NCBI RefSeq assembly: GCF_001552615.1 | Contig: NZ_BCRN01000020.1 | Span: forward strand, 1 to 64,000 | DNA length: 64,000 nucleotides | Source: Millisia brevis NBRC 105863 | Lineage (GTDB): Bacteria > Actinomycetota > Actinomycetes > Mycobacteriales > Mycobacteriaceae | Direction of reading: 5' to 3' | Shown: piece after piece, positions 1-8,438 of the stretch | Layout of the letters: every line of letters begins with the position of its first letter | Numbering within the stretch: position 1 is the first letter of the stretch | Program-made: the position numbers and the translations under genes | The notes under the pieces: model-generated | What the model was told of the DNA's origin: nothing | What the model saw: only the letters and a program-made list of their open reading frames with translations | The model's database searches: none

Positions 1-12
1 TCCCTGAGCCAT
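1..12 (-). CDS. possible start of a gene running off the left edge (partial)
   Basis: Reading the minus strand, an ATG at 12-10 opens the residues Met-Ala-Gln-Gly and leaves the window. It is preceded by AGGAG with about 7 bases of spacing, a good ribosome-binding site. It would lie about 150 bases downstream of the CHAT-domain gene and in the same direction, so the two could be one operon and a CHAT partner may lie just outside the window. Nothing can be said about function; only four codons are visible. Confidence 0.3.
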
Positions 13-141
13 GCTGCAACTCCTAGTGCGATGATTTGGCGATCGGTGTTCTTGCCTTAACGGCGGCGTTTGTGCGAGGCAATACTAGGCGGAAGGTCAT
101 GTGGAGGCAGTCAGTTTTGTCGCTGCTGAAGCTATTTGGGA

Positions 142-165
142 GTGAGTCGCTTGGGACCGACTCAC
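142..165. other. hairpin at the 3' end of the CHAT gene
   Basis: GTGAGTCG (142-149) and CGACTCAC (158-165) form a perfect 8-bp stem with an 8-base loop. The TGA stop codon of the CHAT gene (164-162) lies inside one arm. No T-run follows on either strand, so this is a weak terminator at best and may instead be an mRNA end or processing structure between the CHAT gene and the next gene. Confidence 0.4.
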
Positions 166-2600
166 GTAATCTCTGGAGGAGTTCGCGCAGTTCCCGTCAG
201 GTTTCCGTAGCAGAATGCAGAGTAGGCCAACCAGCTTGGGTCGGCGCCGTCAGTTCGGTCGCGTGCGGCTATCCTGGCCCTGCGTAAGGCTGATGGTACA
301 GCTTCTCCGTTGATCGCTACTTTGAAAAACTCGTCCGCAAATATCCGGGCGACGGTTTCAGTAACCGGCCATCTTGTTCCGATGAATCCCGCTGCTCCCG
401 ATCTAAGGAGTTGCTCTGCCCAGGTGATTTCGCCTGTAATGCTTCGCTCGGTACTCGACGTATTGCAAGCATTCAGAAATACGAGTGAACCGATAGGGAA
501 TCTACTACTTACGCACAAGTCAGTGAGGGTGATTGCAGATTCTCTGTTAGGATCGTCGGTTTCCAATTCCAGCCGGCCGGTGAGCGCGTCTATTCGTCCG
601 TCTGTGGCTAAGTACCAGATTCCAGTGTTGCTCTGGGCCCAGGATTCAAGGAACTGTCCTCTGGTTAATGGTACTTCATGCAGAGGCACCGGATGTATAT
701 GTGTTTCTATTTTCTGTTTGTCCTTTAGGAAGCGATCAGTTTTGACGGAGAACTCTGCGCCACTGCCTCCCTTAAATGCTCCGTAGACCGCTTCCAGGTA
801 GAAGACTTCAGGAAGGGTACCTGAGTATGGGTAGACCGAAACATCGAACTGCTCCGCTAGATGCCGCGAACGGCCGTCCTTGGTTACTAGAGCGAGTTCC
901 CACGGCATCGTGAGGTCATTGGTCAAGATGGAGAGGCTTGTAATTCCAGAATTTGTCGCACTTTCTAAGTATTCTTGCACTCGTGTGTCGACCAACATTT
1001 GCGTTATTGCTTGCGCTAAGCGATCGACCTGCAGTCCTAGATTGTTTTGATTAGTTTCATATGCCGATCTTATCCTTTCGATTTCGCCTTGCACGTATAT
1101 CTTAGGGTTCGACTGTACCTGCAATCTTAGGAGTTCGTCTTGTCTAAATCCAAGCGACTCGCAAGTAGCAGTGAATACCCACTCAGTTCCCTGGTCTAGT
1201 ATTGTGAGCGAGGCGGCACCAGGGTCACTGGCAGGTGTCGACGCAATGGTTTCCTTTTTCTCCACCAGTATCTGAGTTTTACTGTTGGGGTCGACGGCAC
1301 TCATGATCTCGATCTCAGCGCTGTATCCGAAAGGTGCGGATCCGGGTGCGGAAAGGCTCACCCGAACCGTAGCTATGGGTGCATATCTCATGACAGTGAA
1401 CTTTGCAATGGAACAGGCCATTTCGCCATCTCTGTTAGCAATTGTTGTTACAGTTTCTATAGCCACAGGTGGTTCGGCGTAGTAGGAGATGTCTGTTTCA
1501 GGCCCATCTGTTGCGATGTCCATTGCCATTACGATGATTTGAAATGATTTTCCTTCTACAGCGTGGTCATCATGGATAATCGTGAATCGGCCAGTCTCTG
1601 ATTGTTCAATCTTGGTGAGGCCTCTGAGAGACGCAGTCGGTGCCGTTTGTTGAGGCAACAGGAAGTCAACTGCTGAGATAGAATCTAGCGTCTTTTGTAG
1701 AATATCTACCGAGTGCGCCTTTTCGGTGATCTCGACTATATCCATAGCTGAACCGATAGCCTCACGCCTATAGTCGGGGTCGCGAGTAGCTATCGATAAA
1801 GCAATGCATGTCTCGTTTAGTTGGCGAAGAAGTGTTTCTCGGTGAGTATTCGATCCTTCCGGGGCCTTAGCTTTGGCGAGCATTCGATGGGCATCCATAT
1901 ACAGCCGGAGTGAATCATGCTCTGTTTCGGCCGTTTCTGCAGCTCTTAGGAGCACCCATACATAGTTGCAGAGAGCGACGTGGCTCTCCAGCAGTTGATC
2001 CTGAAGTCGTATATTGTATTGGATGAGCCGTCTGTAAAGTTGAATTATTGGAGGGTGATGGTTCGGGAGATCGGCCCACGGCTTTGCTATTTCGCTTATG
2101 AACCACTCAGCGTCCTGGTCCTTAACTGTGTATGCCTCTGCAGAGGAGGTTGTGAATGTATCGTTGGTGCCTGTGTTGTTTGTAATGGCTACGAGTGTAA
2201 TTAGGGCTACATCGCTAGTGTGTCTACGGAAGTGTAGAATACCGGACAGGTTTGGGTGACGAATTGGATGACCGCCGGTTGATTCAAGATATCGTAATGA
2301 TAACGTTGCCAATGCCGGTAACTCCGGGTATCGCTTCGCTATGTGGCGGACGAGTCCTCCATTAATCTTCGATAGATTTCCCCTCTTGGAAATGTTCCAG
2401 TTCAGTTTTGTTAAGGCCTGACAGGCCTCGGTCAGATCGGCGACATCGAGAGACTGCAGTATTTCCTCATCGTGGACTGAGCTAGCGAGCGCATTGATGC
2501 TCATTGTGGCTTCTTCGATTTCTATATTCTTCCGGGCTAACAGCTTTTGGATCTTTTCGATCGAGGCCATTATCGCGGCAATGCTATTCCCTGCTGACAT
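162..2600 (-). CDS. CHAT-domain protein, caspase/separase-like fold
   Basis: An 812-residue protein. The C-terminal third carries the CHAT (caspase HetF associated with TPRs) hallmarks: MPWELAL around residue 566, a strand ending in ATDG at 665-668, VFLNACNT with Cys712, and GAAGFIGTRWPV near 737. CHAT proteins are Cys/His peptidase-like and often act in prokaryotic defence or signalling; that is family knowledge. The N-terminal ~400 residues have no motif I recognise; residues ~330-480 look beta-rich. The position where the catalytic His of the HG motif is expected is Asp667, so peptidase activity is doubtful. No signal peptide or membrane segment is seen. G+C and codon use are far lower than in the rest of the window, which suggests transfer. 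A -10-like TAGATT lies at 2636-2631 on the minus strand, 31 bases before the start, and AGGAAA serves as a possible ribosome-binding site. Confidence 0.8.
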   Translation of the reverse strand: MSAGNSIAAIMASIEKIQKLLARKNIEIEEATMSINALASSVHDEEILQSLDVADLTEACQALTKLNWNISKRGNLSKINGGLVRHIAKRYPELPALATLSLRYLESTGGHPIRHPNLSGILHFRRHTSDVALITLVAITNNTGTNDTFTTSSAEAYTVKDQDAEWFISEIAKPWADLPNHHPPIIQLYRRLIQYNIRLQDQLLESHVALCNYVWVLLRAAETAETEHDSLRLYMDAHRMLAKAKAPEGSNTHRETLLRQLNETCIALSIATRDPDYRREAIGSAMDIVEITEKAHSVDILQKTLDSISAVDFLLPQQTAPTASLRGLTKIEQSETGRFTIIHDDHAVEGKSFQIIVMAMDIATDGPETDISYYAEPPVAIETVTTIANRDGEMACSIAKFTVMRYAPIATVRVSLSAPGSAPFGYSAEIEIMSAVDPNSKTQILVEKKETIASTPASDPGAASLTILDQGTEWVFTATCESLGFRQDELLRLQVQSNPKIYVQGEIERIRSAYETNQNNLGLQVDRLAQAITQMLVDTRVQEYLESATNSGITSLSILTNDLTMPWELALVTKDGRSRHLAEQFDVSVYPYSGTLPEVFYLEAVYGAFKGGSGAEFSVKTDRFLKDKQKIETHIHPVPLHEVPLTRGQFLESWAQSNTGIWYLATDGRIDALTGRLELETDDPNRESAITLTDLCVSSRFPIGSLVFLNACNTSSTERSITGEITWAEQLLRSGAAGFIGTRWPVTETVARIFADEFFKVAINGEAVPSALRRARIAARDRTDGADPSWLAYSAFCYGNLTGTARTPPEIT

Positions 2601-3287
2601 CTCGGTAGTTTCCTATTTAACTAGCTTTTCAATCTATGTACCCGTAGCCCGGACCAGTCGGGTGCCTGGGATCCGGCACTTACGTGACATCAGGCTCCGG
2701 TTCTGGGGTGTAGTAGGTCCCTGTCGGTTCGGTTCTGGATTGGATTCGACGTAGTGGTCACTCGCTGCAAGTTGCATTCTGGTCCTGCGGCTCCGACTGT
2801 TGGCTACGTTCGGTTGAGTCATCGGGGCGTGGAGGGTGCCGGAGGCTCCCTGCGTTTCGCCGGACTGACGTGATTGTAGCCTTCCGGAGGCTCGATGACA
2901 TTGCTATGGAACCGCGCCTTTCTGTATCCGACGTAGTGTAGCCGGTGATTCATTTCTTAGGTCTGGCCAATCCCATTGCCTCTGTTTCGAGTATCCGATC
3001 GTTGTCATGACTGGAATGATAGGGCTTGCGGGCACTTCCGGTTGTAGAGATGGCGCGGAGGACATGGAGGCGGATTCGGGTCTGGAACTTCCGGCTGACT
3101 CGCCTCCTTCCTGACTGTTGGCTCGCATCGAAGGCTGCTTTGCGGCATTAGCACTCTATGTCTAGAGACTGGATCTTGTCGATTATGCCGTTCGTTAGCG
3201 ACCGAAAGGGTCCGCTAAGCGATCAGATGCTGGTCGTGTCTGAGCATCGGGTTGCGCAGGGGCGCCGTGTCGACAGCACTCCGTAAG
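2601..3287. other. about 690-base stretch with no convincing gene
   Basis: The segment lies between the CHAT gene start and the 3' end of the nucleoside hydrolase. Its composition is intermediate between the low-G+C island and the core. Two short minus-strand open frames (2634-2822 and 2904-3128) lack a ribosome-binding site, recognisable motifs and the local codon pattern. The decamer CCGGAGGCTC occurs twice, near 2849 and 2885. The first ~50 bases hold the presumed CHAT promoter. The rest looks like boundary sequence of a transferred segment. No integrase, tRNA or insertion sequence is visible. Confidence 0.45.
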
Positions 3288-4265
3288 TCATTTCTGCAGG
3301 TTTACTTCAAAGTCTGTATTGGCTATCAGGCGGTCCAGCAGGTGCGGAGCGAACGGATCGGCGATGTCGAGCACCACGCGGGTATTGCCGCCGGGCACAT
3401 CGGCGTAGCCGTCCGGCCCCTCGGTCAGTTCGCAGATCGTGCGGCCACGATCGAGACCGTCGGAAACGTCGACCGTGACCGGGACCGTCGGTCCGGAGGT
3501 GACCTCGATCGTTCCGCAGGCGAGCGCGGCGGCCAGCGGGTCGTGCAGGGCACAGCGACGCTCACCCAAGACGCCCGCGTAGAAGTCGAGGTAATAGTCG
3601 AGCATGTCGGCGACGCTGCGCAGCATCGCGCTCGATGCCGCTCCGAGTTCGGCGCGCTCCGCGTCCCCGAGGGTGTGCTGCATGGTCAGGTCCAGCGGTG
3701 CCAGGGTGATATGCCAGGAGGCGGCGAAGACCGCGGCCGCCGCCTCCGGGTCGTTGTGAATATTCGCTTCCGACACGGCAGTCACGTTGCCGGCCCGCAG
3801 GACCGCGCCGCCCATGACGATCACGTCGTCGATGCGGCCGGGAAGAGTGGGATCCAGGTCGAGTGCCACCGCGAGGTTGGTCAACGGCCCGATCGCCAGA
3901 ATGCGCAGCGTGCCCGCGTAGCGGTGGGACAGCGCGATGATCATCTCGGCGGCCGACTCCGGAATCGGGTCCAGCGACGACGGTTCGAGCGTGACGTTGC
4001 CGATTCCGTTGCGCCCGTGGACGTGCGGCGCGCCGCCCCGGTACTCCCCGACCTCCGGATCGTACGCCCCGACCGCCACCGGGATCTCGGGATGGCCGGC
4101 CAGGTGCAGCAGGTCGAGGGCATTGCGCGCGCCGGTCACCGAGTCGATGTTGCCGCTGACCGTGCCGATGCCCACCAAGTCGATCTCCGGGGAGTTGAGC
4201 AGATAGGCCAGCGCCAGCGCGTCGTCGATGCCGGGGTCGGTGTCGAGATACAGCGGAATGGGCAC
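3288..4265 (-). CDS. inosine-uridine preferring nucleoside hydrolase
   Basis: Hydrolyses the N-glycosidic bond of ribonucleosides to base and ribose in purine/pyrimidine salvage. The N-terminal DTDPGIDDALAL holds the calcium-binding aspartates typical of the IU-nucleoside hydrolase family. A central NIHNDPEAAAAVF and a C-terminal ALHDPLAAAL supply further family motifs. The length of 325 residues is normal. I chose the GTG at 4265, seven codons before the DTDPG motif; the frame remains open to an ATG at 4379, but that extension is Arg/Pro-rich and unlike the family. The gene stands alone, transcribed toward the low-G+C island and divergent from the pilin genes. Substrate preference cannot be read from the sequence. 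Confidence 0.9.
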   Translation of the reverse strand: MPIPLYLDTDPGIDDALALAYLLNSPEIDLVGIGTVSGNIDSVTGARNALDLLHLAGHPEIPVAVGAYDPEVGEYRGGAPHVHGRNGIGNVTLEPSSLDPIPESAAEMIIALSHRYAGTLRILAIGPLTNLAVALDLDPTLPGRIDDVIVMGGAVLRAGNVTAVSEANIHNDPEAAAAVFAASWHITLAPLDLTMQHTLGDAERAELGAASSAMLRSVADMLDYYLDFYAGVLGERRCALHDPLAAALACGTIEVTSGPTVPVTVDVSDGLDRGRTICELTEGPDGYADVPGGNTRVVLDIADPFAPHLLDRLIANTDFEVNLQK

Positions 4266-4497
4266 GAAGGTCAACCTAGCGGCCCGGCCGGGGGATCGCA
4301 GCGGACCGAGCTTGCGAGCGGCGCCTCGCGCGGGCGGATTGTAGAGACTCGGACCGATCCGCGCACCCACTCCATCCACAGGGCGAATCGGCTATCCACA
4401 GGCGCGGATCTTCCCCGTCGAGCGGGACTCGGAGGCCGCAGACTTCGAGGCGTCATCGTTCGCAGCGCCCGGAGCGGGCGCGGGGAGGGGGATCGGA

Positions 4498-4797
4498 ATG
4501 AGTGCCGAAGCGTGGGATAGCGCGGGGTCGGTCGACGGGGCCGTGGCGACCGAGGCCGTCGCCGAGACGGCGGGGGAGGAGGGGGATGCAGCGGCGGAGG
4601 TTGGGGATACAAACGACTCGCGATCGTGGTGGAGCCGTTGGTATGGGGACGATCACGGCATGTCGACCGCGGAGTACGCGATTGGCACAATCGCGGCGGC
4701 AGCGTTCGGGGCGATCCTGTACACGGTGGTCACCGGCGACGGCATCGTCGGCGCGTTGACCGACATCATCGACCGTGCACTGCGCACCTCGGTCTGA
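4498..4797 (+). CDS. DUF4244 Flp/Tad pilin-like membrane protein
   Basis: A 99-residue protein, similar in pattern to M. tuberculosis Rv3656c. The C-terminal half contains MSTAEYAIGTIAAAAFGAILY, a class III signal-like boundary with Glu, followed by one hydrophobic segment of about 20 residues, as in Flp-type pilins. The N-terminal ~55 residues are acidic and Ala/Glu-rich. It is followed by a TadE-like and a second small TadE-type gene, as in mycobacterial tad loci. The ATPase and platform genes (ssd, tadA, tadB, tadC) that usually stand upstream are absent from this window. Its likely role is as a small pilin or pseudopilin at the cell surface; whether it is assembled here is uncertain. Confidence 0.85.
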   Translation: MSAEAWDSAGSVDGAVATEAVAETAGEEGDAAAEVGDTNDSRSWWSRWYGDDHGMSTAEYAIGTIAAAAFGAILYTVVTGDGIVGALTDIIDRALRTSV

Positions 4798-4852
4798 CCG
4801 GCGGCACCCGGGGCGGTGCGCGGTGCGATCCGCGCGGCGGTACGAACGGTCG

Positions 4853-5233
4853 ATGGCGGACGCCTCGTCGGGGCGAACGCGGGCGGGTCGCCGAGCATCG
4901 AGCGACGATACGGGAGCGGTCACGGTCGAGGCGGCCTTCGCGGTGGCATCGATCGTCGCGGTGGTCGTCCTGTGTGCGGCGGGGATCGCCACCCTCGTGC
5001 TGAACATCCGCTGCATCGACGCCGCCCGGGAGGTGGCGCGGGTATCCGCGCGCTCCGGGGAAACGGATGCCGGCGGCTGGGAAGCGGTGGTCCCCGACGG
5101 TGCGACGGTCACGGTGCGGATCGACGGGGACTGGGTGATCGCGCGGGTGGAGGCGCGCGCGCCGCTGCCGATCATCCGGGTGGTCGCCGAGTCGATCGTC
5201 CTGCTCGAGGACCCCCTCGGGGTCGAACGATGA
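4853..5233 (+). CDS. TadE-family pilus assembly/minor pilin protein
   Basis: A 126-residue protein with a positively charged N-terminus and then DTGAVTVEAAFAVASIVAVVVL at about residues 21-42, the TadE pattern (Gly-Ala-x-x-Val-Glu followed by a hydrophobic helix). The remainder is a soluble extracytoplasmic domain. I chose the ATG at 4853; the frame is open upstream to 4775, but that stretch overlaps the preceding gene and reads as Arg-rich noise. The stop overlaps the next gene start (ATGA), so the two are translationally coupled. It corresponds to Rv3655c in M. tuberculosis by order and motif. Confidence 0.82.
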   Translation: MADASSGRTRAGRRASSDDTGAVTVEAAFAVASIVAVVVLCAAGIATLVLNIRCIDAAREVARVSARSGETDAGGWEAVVPDGATVTVRIDGDWVIARVEARAPLPIIRVVAESIVLLEDPLGVER

Positions 5234-5622
5234 CGGTCCCGCCCGATGCCCTCCCGCCCGAAGCTCCCGTTATCGGAGACGGTGGGGCGGCCGCGATCCT
5301 CGGCGCCTTCGCCGCGGCGGCGGTCGTCGCGGTGACCGCGCTGATCCTCCAGGTCGCGGCCGCGGTCTCGGCTGCTCATCACCTGCAGGCCGCGGCCGAT
5401 CTGGCGGCGATTTCGGCGGCCACGGCGTTGCACCGCGGCGATGCGGCGGCCTGCGAGGCGGCGGGCAGGGTCGCCGACCGTGCCGACGTCGACCTCCGGT
5501 CCTGTACGTCGATCGCGTGGGACGTCGAGGTAGTCGTGGCCGACGCTATCTCATTGGGACCGTTCGGTTCTCGATCGGCGGAGGCGGCGGCACGCGCGGG
5601 GCCGTCCGAGCGGGAGGAGTGA
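5230..5622 (+). CDS. TadE-like secretion-neighbourhood membrane protein
   Basis: A 130-residue protein. Residues ~17-42 (GDGGAAAILGAFAAAAVVAVTALIL) form one membrane helix preceded by a Gly-rich Tad-type processing region. A helical Ala-rich stretch (AAADLAAISAATAL) and two cysteines (in DAAACEA and LRSCTSI) follow and are probably disulfide-linked outside the membrane. This is the pattern of the helicase/secretion-neighbourhood TadE-like family (Rv3654c). Start ATG at 5230 overlaps the TadE stop. It is the last gene of the three-gene pilin operon; the next gene is convergent. Confidence 0.8.
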   Translation: MTVPPDALPPEAPVIGDGGAAAILGAFAAAAVVAVTALILQVAAAVSAAHHLQAAADLAAISAATALHRGDAAACEAAGRVADRADVDLRSCTSIAWDVEVVVADAISLGPFGSRSAEAAARAGPSEREE

Positions 5623-5668
5623 CTGCGCACCTACCGACGCGCGCCGCCGCGCAGGGAACGGTCGAGGG

Positions 5669-6352
5669 TCAGAACAGTACGGTCGCGACCACGCCCGCCA
5701 GGAAGCCGAGCCGAGCGACCTCGGAGGGCCGGAACTCCGGGCCACCGGGACGACCGACCAGTAGGGCGCGGGTGGGCGAACCCAGCGGCGCCGCGGCAAG
5801 TTTGGTGTCGAGATCCCGCCACAGCTCGGGCACCCAGGGGGCCTCGACGTCGAGGGTGCTCGGGCCGTGCAGGGGCAGCCACGGCGCGTCGATCCGTCGA
5901 GTGCTCGGTGCGCTGTCGCTACCCGCGACCCGATAGCCGCCGCCGTCATCGAGCGAGATCACCAGGCACCAGGCCACCCGCATCGCCTTCGGCACGCCCT
6001 CGGCCAGCACCTGAACGCGGTCATTGGTGGCGCCGGCGACCCGATCGACCAGCTCGAGCTCGCGATGACCGTCGAGCAGGCCGGAGAAGGGACGGATCGA
6101 ATCCACGTGCACATCGGTGAGGCGCTCGGCCGCGGTGATCAGCGTGTCCGGGAGCTTGCCGGGAGCGATGTCGACGACCAGATCGTCGACCACGATCCCG
6201 TCGCTGCGGTGGACCACATCGAAGGAAACGATATCCGCGCCCACGGAGCCCAATGCAACCGCCAAAGATCCCAGACTGCCGGGTCGGTCCGGTAGTTGCA
6301 CTCGCAGCAGGTAGGACACTTTGCTCCCATCGACACGACCATTCCCCGACAT
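5669..6352 (-). CDS. ACT-domain amino-acid-binding regulatory protein (Rv3013-like)
   Basis: A 227-residue protein opening with an ACT domain (VSYLLRVQLPDRPGSLGSLA at residues ~12-30, then VGADIVSFDVV), the fold that senses amino acids. The rest resembles no enzyme I know. In M. tuberculosis a homologue (Rv3013) lies next to gatC in the same divergent arrangement, which supports the call. Start candidates are ATG 6352 (chosen) and GTG 6319, just before the ACT domain; the more upstream frame to 6496 lies in the promoter region shared with gatC. The ligand is unknown. It is convergent with the pilin operon. Confidence 0.8.
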   Translation of the reverse strand: MSGNGRVDGSKVSYLLRVQLPDRPGSLGSLAVALGSVGADIVSFDVVHRSDGIVVDDLVVDIAPGKLPDTLITAAERLTDVHVDSIRPFSGLLDGHRELELVDRVAGATNDRVQVLAEGVPKAMRVAWCLVISLDDGGGYRVAGSDSAPSTRRIDAPWLPLHGPSTLDVEAPWVPELWRDLDTKLAAAPLGSPTRALLVGRPGGPEFRPSEVARLGFLAGVVATVLF

Positions 6353-6496
6353 TTCCTCGTCCGAGGGGGACGATTTCCGCGTTCCGGTGAGGAACGGTGG
6401 ACTCGCCCGGAACATCTTCCCATCCTCCGTGCGCGCCCGCAGAATGTGCGCGCCGCCCCAGCGCGCTACGAATTCGTGTCCATTTGTGACCAACAT

Positions 6497-6515
6497 GTGG
6501 CCGGCCGCCGGCCAC
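6497..6515. promoter_or_regulatory. 19-bp palindrome in the ACT gene/gatC divergent region
   Basis: GTGGCCGGC and GCCGGCCAC flank a single C, a perfect odd palindrome. It lies in the divergent intergenic region, 80 bases before the gatC start and near a -10-like TACGCT at 6552-6557 for gatC. It could be an operator or an mRNA hairpin for the ACT gene side. High G+C makes chance GGCC palindromes common, so confidence is low. Confidence 0.3.
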
Positions 6516-6594
6516 GAGCCGGCCGGGCGCGCTCGCGGGGGTGCGCACCACTACGCTCGTGGGGTGGTTTCCCCGAGGCGAAGGAGTTCATCGC

Positions 6595-6894
6595 GTGTCT
6601 TCGATCTCGCGTGACGAGGTCGCGCATCTGGCCAATTTGTCCAGATTGGCGCTCACCGACGAGGAACTCGACGCCTTCGCCGGGCAGCTCGACACGATTC
6701 TCGGCTACGTGCGGACGGTTTCCGATGTGCCCACCGACGACGTCCCGCCGAGCGCGGGCCCGCACTCGGTGGTCAACGTCACCCGACCGGATGAGGTGAT
6801 CCCCGGGGTCGACCGCGACGTCGTCCTCGAGGAGGCTCCCGCGTCCGAGCAGGACCGCTTTGCCGTACCGCGCATTCTTGGGGAGGAACAGTGA
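6595..6894 (+). CDS. gatC: Asp-tRNA(Asn)/Glu-tRNA(Gln) amidotransferase subunit C
   Basis: The small subunit of GatCAB that stabilises GatA, in the pathway that makes Gln-tRNA(Gln) and Asn-tRNA(Asn) by transamidation. It is 99 residues long with the family pattern [22 protein letters not shown] at the N-terminus and a C-terminal RFAVPRIL. I chose the GTG at 6595 because AAGGAG lies 8 bases before it. The stop overlaps the gatA start (GTGA), so the two are coupled. gatB lies about 14 kb downstream rather than adjacent. Confidence 0.95.
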   Translation: MSSISRDEVAHLANLSRLALTDEELDAFAGQLDTILGYVRTVSDVPTDDVPPSAGPHSVVNVTRPDEVIPGVDRDVVLEEAPASEQDRFAVPRILGEEQ

Positions 6895-8438
6895 CCGGCT
6901 CCACCACGCCGGATCGGGTGCTGCCGCCGGACGAGGGCGACCTCACCGCCTCCGGCGCCGCCGCGTTGGCCGATCGGATCCACCGCCGGGAGGTCTCCGC
7001 CGAGGAGGTCACCCGCGCCCACCTGGATCGGATCGAGGCGGTCGACGAGCGGCTGCACGCCTTCCTGCACGTCGCCGGTGATGCCGCGCTCGCCGCCGCA
7101 CGCCAGGTCGACGCCGAACTCGCCGCCGGCGAGGAGCCGCGCTCGCCCCTGGCCGGTGTGCCGCTGGCGCTCAAGGATGTCTTCACCACCACCGACATGC
7201 CGACCACCGCCGGCTCGAAGATCCTCGAGAACTGGATGTCGCCCTACGACTCCACGGTGACCGCACGTCTGCGCGCGGCCGGCATCCCGCTGCTGGGCAA
7301 GACCAATATGGACGAGTTCGCGATGGGTTCGTCCACCGAGAACAGCGCCTACGGACCGACCCGCAACCCCTGGGACACCACCCGCGTCCCCGGCGGATCC
7401 GGCGGCGGTTCCGCGGCCGCGCTCGCCTCGTATCAGGCACCGCTGGCGATCGGCACCGATACCGGCGGTTCGATCCGGCAGCCCGCCGCGGTCACCGGCA
7501 CCGTCGGTTGCAAGCCGACCTACGGCACGGTCTCCCGCTACGGGCTGATCGCCTGCGCGTCGTCGCTCGACCAGGGCGGGCCCTGCGCTCGCACCGTTCT
7601 CGACACCGCGCTGCTGCACGAGGTGATCGCGGGACACGATCCGCGCGACTCGACCTCGATCAAGGCTCCGGTGCCCTCGGTGGTCGCCGCGGCCCGCGCC
7701 GGCGCGGTCGGCGACCTGACCGGTGTGACGATCGGCGTGGTGCGCGAGTTGCGTTCCGATGCCTATCAGCCCGGCGTGATCGCCACCTTCGACGCGGCGG
7801 TCAAGACCCTGACCGACCTCGGTGCGACGGTCAAGGAGGTGTCCTGTCCCGTCTTCACCGACGCGCTGTCCGCCTACTACCTGATCCTGCCGTCCGAGGT
7901 CTCCTCGAACCTGGCGCGTTTCGACGCGATGCGATACGGGCTGCGGGTCGGTGACGACGGCACCCACAGCGCCGAGGAGGTCATGGCGATGACGCGGGCC
8001 GCGGGCTTCGGGCCCGAGGTCAAGCGGCGCATCATGATCGGCACCTACGCATTGTCCGCCGGCTACTACGACGCGTACTACGGGCAGGCGCTGAAGGTGC
8101 GCACCCTGGTCGCGCGCGATTTCGACGCCGCCTACGAGTCGGTGGATGTGCTGATCTCGCCGACCACCCCGTCGACCGCTTTCGCCCTCGGCGAGAAGGT
8201 CGACGACCCGATGGCGATGTACCTCTACGACCTGTGCACCCTGCCGACCAACCTCGCCGGGCATCCGGCCTTGTCGGTGCCGGCCGGACACGCGCCGGAG
8301 GACGGCATGCCCGTCGGACTGCAGATCATGGCGCCGGCGATGGCCGACGATCGGCTCTACCGGGTGGCCGCGGCGTTCGAGGTGGCCAGGGGAGCGGCCG
8401 AGACCGTCGGAGCCGTCACCGGGTCCGGGGTGCAGTAG
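6891..8438 (+). CDS. gatA: Asp-tRNA(Asn)/Glu-tRNA(Gln) amidotransferase subunit A
   Basis: The glutaminase subunit of GatCAB, releasing ammonia from glutamine that is channelled to GatB. It belongs to the amidase-signature family: the Lys of [23 protein letters not shown] and [11 protein letters not shown] give the Lys-cisSer-Ser catalytic triad. At 515 residues the length is normal, and start GTG 6891 overlaps the gatC stop. Its 3' end overlaps by 82 bases, tail to tail, with the hydrolase gene on the other strand. Confidence 0.96.
   Translation: MTGSTTPDRVLPPDEGDLTASGAAALADRIHRREVSAEEVTRAHLDRIEAVDERLHAFLHVAGDAALAAARQVDAELAAGEEPRSPLAGVPLALKDVFTTTDMPTTAGSKILENWMSPYDSTVTARLRAAGIPLLGKTNMDEFAMGSSTENSAYGPTRNPWDTTRVPGGSGGGSAAALASYQAPLAIGTDTGGSIRQPAAVTGTVGCKPTYGTVSRYGLIACASSLDQGGPCARTVLDTALLHEVIAGHDPRDSTSIKAPVPSVVAAARAGAVGDLTGVTIGVVRELRSDAYQPGVIATFDAAVKTLTDLGATVKEVSCPVFTDALSAYYLILPSEVSSNLARFDAMRYGLRVGDDGTHSAEEVMAMTRAAGFGPEVKRRIMIGTYALSAGYYDAYYGQALKVRTLVARDFDAAYESVDVLISPTTPSTAFALGEKVDDPMAMYLYDLCTLPTNLAGHPALSVPAGHAPEDGMPVGLQIMAPAMADDRLYRVAAAFEVARGAAETVGAVTGSGVQ

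Noticed and set aside
310-786. 158-residue plus-strand open frame in the island
   Set aside because: Antisense to the CHAT domain; the minus-strand frame has clear CHAT motifs.
2634-3128. Two short minus-strand frames (62 and 74 residues) upstream of the CHAT gene
   Set aside because: No ribosome-binding site, no recognisable domain and Ser/Pro/Arg-rich random-like composition.
4365-4402. Two TATCCACA/CATCCACA words resembling DnaA boxes
   Set aside because: Only two imperfect copies; no dnaA, no AT-rich unwinding region and no cluster, so not an origin.
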